Origin: Dastarcus helophoroides | Lineage: Eukaryota > Arthropoda > Insecta > Coleoptera > Bothrideridae | Reading direction: 5' to 3' | DNA: 64,000 bases | NCBI GenBank assembly: GCA_028583605.1 | Contig: CM053334.1 | Coordinates: 24,452,226 to 24,516,225 of the forward strand | Shown here: positions 48,701 through 57,700 of the stretch, piece by piece | Position numbering within the stretch: the stretch's first letter is position 1 | Layout: every line of letters begins with the position of its first letter | The notes under the pieces: generated by a model | The model's input: the letters and a program-made list of their open reading frames with translations, nothing else | Told to the model about the DNA's origin: nothing | The model's database searches: none | Translations under genes and position numbers: made by a program

Positions 48701-51700
48701 TACTCAGTCTGCTCGAGAAATTTGTGTCACATACAGATATGATAATGATGTGATGGATAAACGATAGCGATGTTGGATGAATTTGGCTTTACATAATTTA
48801 AAACTTGGTTGGATACGGTTTTGAAGTCAAAACTGGAGGATTTCCACGGAAGAGACATCATGGAACTTGTTGAACGTGGGGAGGTTATAAACAGTGATGA
48901 AACATTTATCGCCAATTAGCCTATTGATAATTTTTGACTTAAAAATAAAATATCTTAAATTTGAAGAAAATGGACATTATCCATTACCCAACCCAGTAGC
49001 ACACCAAGATCTACATAAATTGAAACACAGAACTTGTCCCCTGAAACCAAGAAAAATTAAAAAACACAACAAAGGTTGCTCTAACGCGTTTCGACAGCCA
49101 AGTTGTCATCCTCAGAGAGAAACTCTTTTTCTTGGTTTCAGGGGACAAGTTCTGTGTTTCAATTTTTGAAGATAACCAAGGACCAGTCCGTTCCATCAAA
49201 GATCTACATGCCAATGGAATTATTTTTCAAAGAATTAGAAAAAAGTTTGAAAAACCTAATCTAGAATAAAATATTTGATTTACTCCGCTTTTTTTCTACA
49301 TTTGTATACTAATTTGATGGACTCTTACGGTGAGTTTACACTAGACGCTTTATTCCGTACATTTCTCTCTGGCAAAAAATATATTTTCTCTCTGACGTAA
49401 GTGTCAACTATCCTGAGAGAAGCTATCTCCTCCTAGTTGCGTAGACAAGTCTCATATAGCTTCTCTCAGGATGGTTGACACTATGGTTATCTAGAGGACT
49501 CCCTAGTTGACACTTGTGTCAGAGAGAAATGTACAGAATAAGATGTCCAATTTAAACGCATCCTTACAAAAAAATAAATTTTTGAATAAATTGTCTTTGT
49601 TAAATACTAAGAACAATAATGGTAATATGAAATTGAATAATTTGAAAACAGAATAGTAGCTCACCTTTCCGTTGTGTACTGATTTGATGACCTACTACGA
49701 AAAAAAAAAAAATTTGAATAAATAGTACATTGATTAAATGAAATTAAGAATTAGAAAATAGAATATTTGCTCACCTTTCCGTTGTATACTGATTTGATGG
49801 CCTCCTATAAGAAAGTAATGAATAAGACATATGACTCCACAATAACACGAAGCTTTTGTTAGTAATATAAAAAAAACAACGGCATTTTTAATTTGCTTGC
49901 ATCATAGCTAGCTTTTACAGGGCCCTGTGCAATTTAAATCGGGGCCAAAATATTAATTTACATATTTTCGATGTATAAAAAGATGGTGTCATAAAAAATG
50001 TTCTTTACGACTTCGTGCCTTAAATGTTTCCCATTTTTTTTTGATAATTCTGGAATTGGGACAAATTTTGAGTTTAAAAATCGATATTTTAAGAAAAAAA
50101 GTCGAATATTCTGATTTAACGTCGAAAATCTAACCATGGTAGCAAAATTTCACTCCACTTCTAACACTAACACTAAAATTTTCAGATTTCTTTTTTAAAA
50201 TTTTTACTACTTAACATTTTAAGTTTAACCCGGACTTTTTAGTTTTTCATGGAATACTGATTATAACCACGTAATCTAGATTTCTCTGCAATCATTTTAA
50301 AGTTCAAGAGAGTATTGACACTGAAAGCCAAAGTATCCATTAAAAAAATCGAAAATATTCGAATTTGGTTTTGTAATTTCTCAATTTTAAACTTAATTTT
50401 TAAGATTCAAGATTTTTTTGGAAATTATACCCTATTCTGAAATTGAAAAATACAAATCTTGTCCCCATAAACCAGTATCTCTCCGAAGATGATAGCTTGG
50501 CTATCGAAACGCATTAGAGCAACCTCTGTTGTGTTTTTTAATCTTTCTTGGTTTCAGGGGACAAGATTTTTATATCAATTATTGAAGATAACCAAGGACA
50601 AGTCTGCTCCATCAAAAAATAACCTCTTTAACATCTCTTGGCGCCTTTAGTACTGGGCCCTATTCGACTGCATCTATTGTACCTGGCTCGCTACGGCTCT
50701 GGCTTATTACATAAATGAGAATTCGTTTTGTTCAATACTTTTTGAGGATAAATTTAAAATTTTAGAAAAAATCTTGAATGTGCAGATGAGATCTAGCAGC
50801 ATTATCATCACCAAAAGAACAAGAAAGAATAGTGCAAAACTTTTTCACCAAAAGACAAAAATAATCTTTGGCAGGAAGATCCTTGTTGGATGGAAGGAGT
50901 AACTTCAGGTCTAATGAGACTGCTGTTTCTGGCACCTCATACCAAGAACTTCTGAAGAATGACTCGAGGCTACCACTAATAGCTAAAACTCTGGGTCTAA
51001 AATCAGAGTTCGCAGATTTCTAAATCATCTAAATTTAAGTATTTGTCACATTCTGCTTATTTTCTTGATCTCACTCCAATCGTTTATTGTTTGATCTACT
51101 TAAGAAGGCACGAGAAGGGAAAATGGAGCAATGAGGTGATTTAGGTACACGATTGACATTGAAATACAGAACTTGTCGCCTGAAACCAAGAAAGATTTAA
51201 AAAAACACAACAAACGTTGCTCTAACGCCTTTCGACAGCCAAGCTGTCATCTTCAGAGAGATACTTTATCTCTCTGAAGATGACAGCTTGGCTGTCGAAA
51301 CGCGTTAGAGCAATCTTTGTTGTGTTTTTTTATCTTTCTTGGTTTGAGAGGACAAGTTCTGTATTTCAATTTTTGAAGATAACCGAGGACTAGTCTGTTC
51401 CACCAAACGATTGACAATATTTTTAAAGTTTTCGTTTGATACTGCAGCTGCAGTCATAACAGTTTAACTACCACCTGGTTAAAAAATACAGTAGAACAGT
51501 AAGAACTTACAAAGATGTAAAAGTACTTTCAGTTATAGTTACTTTTGAATTAGAAGAACGTGAAAAGCAAAGTTAAAGGGATAGATTGATATATAAAACA
51601 TTTTAATCATTCTCACCTGTTGTCAAGTGGTCTAGCTTCTGAGGGATCTCTGAAAAAACTATTTATTAGTCTAAAATGCAAAAACTAAGTATTTCTTATT

Positions 51701-54700
51701 TAACAAAATCCAAATACAAGAAACAGAATGGATCATGGAATGATAAATGGATCAATACTGACTTATTTTAAAACGAAAAAATGAAAAAAAAGTAGAAATG
51801 AAGTTAAATTCAGTTCTATTATTTTTATTACTGTTTATCTAAAAGTTACATTAAAAGAAGATGGTCGCATAATATTAATGGAATGAAATGTAGATGTTTT
51901 AAATTATCTTGGCAATATACCAACAATTTCATCGCTATTCCTCTTGGAATCAAAAGATCATCATTCTCTTTTTGAGGAAAGACAACACAAGTTGACAATG
52001 ACGTTGTATTTTTGAACAGGGATTTTAGGGCTGTCAGATTTTTAAAACCAAAAAGCAAGACACTGGACCAAAAATGCCCGAATTCTAATTTTGACGACCA
52101 AAAGTGTCGACGATTCGCCAAAATTTTTGCATAATCTCCTGTAAAAATAATTGATATCCAAAGAAACAGATAGCACTGGTCAACAAAATTGGAGTTTTGT
52201 CAAGTCATGTGAACTCCTTTTGTGTTTTTTAATAGTGTTATTTGTTGTCATTTCAAATAAGCAGTTTTAAAATTTTCATCACCCGTGACATTTGTTTGTT
52301 AAATGTTTGAAAAATGATGAATCTCCAGAAATATAACATAAAAAATGTACATTAGGAAATTATAATCTTTGTTGTTCTATTTAGTTTTTAATTGATCCCT
52401 CTTGATCAAGCAGTAGTAGTCGGTCAACACCCTTGAATTTAATCTACCCTGATAAAGTTTTTCCATCATTGGAATGTCCGCATGAAACTTTTATCGGTTC
52501 TTATTGCTTACAGCCCCCAGAGCCTCCTATTCGTAGGAATAAAGTCAAGATATGAAGATATGTGTCTAAAAAATGAATCTTGATTCCCGTAATCCAACGT
52601 GTTATACTCCAATAAAAGTTTTTTAACCAAATATCTGTGGATGTCACTCTTCCAATTAAATTCTGAAGCATCTTCATGCTGATTTTTTTAAAACATTTAA
52701 TTTTTCCTTCAGCAACTATCCTTTTATTAATTTTTATAATTTGAGGTTCTACTATTACTACTATTTCACTCATTCTGAAGAATTTCTCTTTGAAATATAA
52801 AAATCCATTTTTATTGGGACCCATCCCCTCTAGAAAATTTTTGGTAAGACTAATTTGTTATGAAGTTGGTGGTAGAAATATATCAGAGATGCTTTGCAAG
52901 TGTAAATGCTTTACAGTTTTCTATTTACAAATTAAACAGGACAAACTTTTTCCTAATTATGATTTTTTCGATCCCTGGTGTCCCGTTCACATAAAAAATA
53001 CCCAAATTTTAACGATAAAGAAGAATTAATATGATCATGATTTATGTTTTATTTTTGATAAAATTTCTTAAGTTGTAAATAATATATGGACCAAAATAAA
53101 ATCGAACAATATTTGGGAAGACTCCATTTCCAAAAATAATTTTTTCCTTGGATCGAGAAAACTGAGGGTGACGGAAAAAATCTAAGTATGGTTTTATGGT
53201 GGGGGTAGGTAGTCCAAACACAATTACCTACCAGAGTTCGTGTGACAAAATCAATGTTGACCAGTGTAATTAGGGCTAAACGTGGAGCACTTGGTATTTT
53301 ATTGATAAAATCGGGACGCCTGACAGCCCCAAGTGCCCTTCTTGGCGACTTGTGGACAAATAGGTACCCTACATCTGTATTTGTTGTCCCATTAATTGTT
53401 GACATTTTTATGAACGCCTGATTCTTATCACCAATCACCAAATACTGTTTTTGAAGCCAGACACATACCTCTCACTAGGTCTGCTTGGTCTACTCGGGTT
53501 CCTCGATTCGCTAGGTCGATTGTTACTTTGTGAAGGCCTAGATGGCCCAACTGGACTAGAAGTTGAAGGTCTGCTCACGTAAGGTGTACTCGTGTCAAAG
53601 GAGCCCGAAGATATTGAGCATATGACTCTTCCATTTAAGCGTATTTCTTGTATTTTAGGAACTATTGAAGCTGCATTGTATTTAATAAAGAAACGTAACG
53701 ACAATGGCGTGTCTCTTTCTAGATTGTAACCTGAGTTTATAATAGTGAACTCTTTGTTGTTGGTCGATGTTGCTTCGCCAAACCAATTCTGTAAACATAC
53801 ATAGTTGTTGTATTTGTTGTTAATACAGTTTAATTGTATGAATACATTACTTGTTTAAAAGATTTTAAAAAAATTAAGTAGTGAGAATTCATTTCAAAAA
53901 AAATTTGAAGCATGACGTATCGTTAAATGTTTTTCATTAATCATAAATTTGGCTCCAGCTAATAACGTCTTTATAAACAGCCTCATAGTTCACATATTTA
54001 CTCATAGATTTCCGCAAGTTAATCGTTTTTTAATATAACTCTTGCATTTCTTACAGTGTTGGTATAGGTAAAACTGAGAATCAGATTTCACCGCTGGAGT
54101 CATAATAATCATTACTTATTCTTGATTTGTCTATGTAATTGGTGCATCAATTAAAGTTGAATTAAGAATACAAAGTAATTACAGTTTGCTTATAGTTATC
54201 TGTTGATTTCATGTGTACTTAAGGAAATAGGCAAACTAAATAAAATTATTCACTGTTGCCTGTTTTTGAAAGTAGTCTCTTCCAAGAAATTACGAGGGTA
54301 AATCAAATATGAATCGGTATTTGTTTAAAAATTTATTGGTATAAGATACATATATGAAAGTTATTAACTATTTTTCTACATAATCTCCTGATTTTGTTAT
54401 GCATTGTTCCCAAAGGATTAAGAGTTTTTTAATGCCATCATTATAAAAAGAAGAGAAGCGCGTTTGCAGCCAATTGCGCACAAATTTGATCACCTTTGAT
54501 CACCTACAGACGAATTATCCAAAAGCTGAGGTTGTCTTTCTCGGTGACTTCAACGTACACAACATCCAACGACGCGGGAAGGGTGGCAGAGGCTTTCGCC
54601 ATCACTTGTGGGCTATCGCAATTAGTTGAGGAACCCACAAGAATTCCTGATGTAGATATCCTTCAACCTTATCTACTCCACCTTTTCCTTACAAATTCAC

Positions 54701-57700
54701 CAAATACGTATAAAATCTCTGTGATATCACCGCTTGGAAATTCGGATCACAAGCTTGTAGAAGCCTCTTGCTCCCTTCATATACCACCTCCTTCCCAGAA
54801 GCAATCCTGTAGAGTTTGGCACTTTAACTCTGCAAACTGGGAAGAATTAAGAGACTTCTTTGCATCTTTCCCATGGCAGGAAGTCTGCTTTAACTCAGAC
54901 AACCTTCCTTATAGGCCGAATCCATCACGGAAACTATCCTGATTGGTATGGAATGCTCAATTCTCCACTTTCAAAAGAAGTCTGCCTCCAGTAAATCTTG
55001 GTTCAGTAAAAAATGTGCTCGGGATGTCTCCTGCAAAAATCGCGCATATCGTCGTTGGCGAAATAATTCCTCAGTCGGGACTCGGACCATATTTGTAGAT
55101 GCGCGAAATTCTTGTAAACAGATTATTGACGAGGCAAAAGATGATTTCGATCGTAAAATGCGCTAGAGGCTTATCAACTGTCCGAATGGTTCCAGGTCCT
55201 TTTGAGGATTTGCAAAGTCAATTGGAAAGAATTTTACACCTTCAAATTTTCCATCTTTACTCGATGAAAATAGCAATATTGCTACTACCTCCAAGGAAAA
55301 GGCTGACATGTTAGCCTTAATGTTTGCTGAAAATTCCAATCTTGATTCTCGGAACGCGGAACCTCCTATTCTCCCTAAGGTTGGCACTTCGATGCCTGAA
55401 GTTGTTTTCAGACAAGGTACAATCAGAAAGATTCTCCTTGAGCTCGACACCTCGAAAGCTTCTGGCCTTGATGGTATTCCCGCTATTGTTCTTAAGAAGT
55501 GCGCCCAAGAGTTGACCCCTGTCCTAGGCAAATTGTTCACATTCTCTTACAACAAAGATGTATTCCCTAACATCTGGAAATTTGCTAAAATGCAGCCTGT
55601 TCCTAAAAAGGGAAAAAGGAATCTGGCTAACAACTATCGCCCAATATCTTTGTTACCCGTTATATCTAAAGTGATGGAAAAAGTTATCAACGTTGAAATT
55701 CTCAAATATCTAGAGCAAAATAAAATCATCTCCGACAAGCAATACGGTTTTAGACAACAACGTTCCACTGGCGATCTACTGGCATATGTTACTCATATCT
55801 GTAACTCAGCTATGGAAAACATGGTGAGGCTAGGATTGTGGCATTGGATGTCTCAACGGCTTTCGACAGAGTCTCGCACCGATCTCTTCTCTCCAAATTA
55901 ACATTTTGTGGTCTTCCTCCTCGGCTCTGTCATTTGATATCCAATTTTCTCGCTGACAGATCTCTTCAGGTCGTCGTCAATGGTATCTCATCAGAGACAT
56001 TTGCGATTAACGCAGGGATGCCTCAGGGGTCTGTTCTGTCTCCTACCCTATTTCTGTTAAACATAAATGATCTCTTAGCTTCAACTTTCAATCTTATATA
56101 CAACTACGCAGATGATAGTAACCTTGTGTCATCTTTTTTCTTCGACAAACCATTATCTATCGCTGCTTCAGGCCGACTAAGGGAACAGTAGATGCAGACG
56201 ATTAATCGGGATGTCGAGATTATTCTGGAATGGGGTAAGAACAATTTGGTCGACGTCAACGCTTCAAAAACTCAGGCCGCGGTTTTCTCTAAAAACATCA
56301 AGGGATAATGCAACAAAGTTACTAATGGACGGTAAAATCCTTCCGATGGGATCTAATCTATCTATCCTAGGAGTGAATGCGAGCACTAACTTCTCTTAGG
56401 ACGATCATGTACGCGCCATTGCCAAATCCGCCTCTCAAAAGCTAGACTTTCTTTTTAGAGCTAAAAAGTACTTCACATCGCATCAGCTATTAACACTATT
56501 CAAAGCTTAAGTTAGGCCAACACTAGAATACTGTTCTCATGTTTAGAGTTCAACCCAAAACGCACTTTAGCTCTCTTGGATTTAATTCAAAGAAGAGCGA
56601 TTCGCTTAATTGATGACGAGAGTCTGACCGATTCTCCCGAAACACTAGAGCACAGGCGTATGGTTGGTGACTTGTCTCTTTTGTACAAGTACTATCACGG
56701 AAAATGCTCGCAGGAACTAATAGGATTGATCCCCCCAAGGGCAAGATTCTTGAAGCGTACTAGAAAGTCGGAGACAGCAAATTCCTGTGCGGTCCAGCTT
56801 GACACAGTAAGGACTTCTGTATACGGAGACTCTTTTTCTATAGAACTTCCAAGTTATGGAACTTGTTACCGAAAGGAATTTTCCCCAAAAATTACAACCT
56901 ATTCTTGTTTAAGAAGGCAGTTCATCACCATCCATCCTTGTTTACGCATCCTACTCGCAGTGCTTTGAAAGCATAATGGAGTTACCCTTTGCGAGTGGAT
57001 TACACTTAAAAAAAAATACTTACGCTACACAGTATCCATTTGAATTTCAATGTAGACAATGTGGATGCTTCTTTTGCTGATCGATTAAATTAGTACGCTT
57101 GAAAATGGCAGTTCTGCTGGCGAAATACTGTCGCGTAATTATTTGTTTAATTGCCAATGTGGTAAAGGTTTAAAACCTTCTGTGGATTTAATCATAAGCA
57201 CAGGGCTCTAGTAGCAACGTTTTTAATATGGCATCATCATGGAATCTCTCATCTCCTCAGCGGCCCAAACATATGATAATCGCATGGTGATAAGTCGGGA
57301 CTATAAGGAGGGTATTCTAATGTTGCCCAATGCATTTCCTCTAATTTTTGATGTGTAAGATTGGCTGAATGGAGGCGGGCATTGTCGTCACATTTCTGAT
57401 TGAAAATTTGCGCCTCTTCCGCCGATATACACGTTTGGCTTCATCCAATAGCTGGCAGCAGTAGGTAGAATTAACCGTACGACGTTCATGCAGAAAATCA
57501 ACTTGCGCAACTCCTTTAAAATCTCAAAACACTGGCACAAGAACATCTTCAGCTGAGAGGCAAGTTTTGCCTTGACGGTTGCACCTTCCCCATTTTCTTC
57601 TCCACTCCATGCTTTCTTGTTTAGATTCAGGGGTGTAATGGTGGACCTGAGTGTCATCACACGTAACGATACGGTGCAAAAAAATATCACCTTTACGTTA

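Larger units (their letters stand above)
51158..51406. repeat. FB1 foldback, best two-armed copy
   Basis: Full arms 51158-51260 and 51267-51406 around a tiny loop. Both hammerhead-like cores are present back to back. Right terminus GGACTAGTCTGTTCCACC. Lies between protease exon 3 and mini-exon 4. Confidence 0.88.

Noticed and set aside
50940..51060. Possible extra linker exon around the CTCTGATTTTAGACCC text (minus strand)
   Set aside because: An AG acceptor is present but no donor keeps phase 2, and the composition lacks the R-P/N module pattern.
53049..53441. 130-codon minus-strand frame just after protease exon 2
   Set aside because: Overlaps the end of the CACTG-ended element and intron; it does not continue the exon 2 phase and matches no domain that I know.
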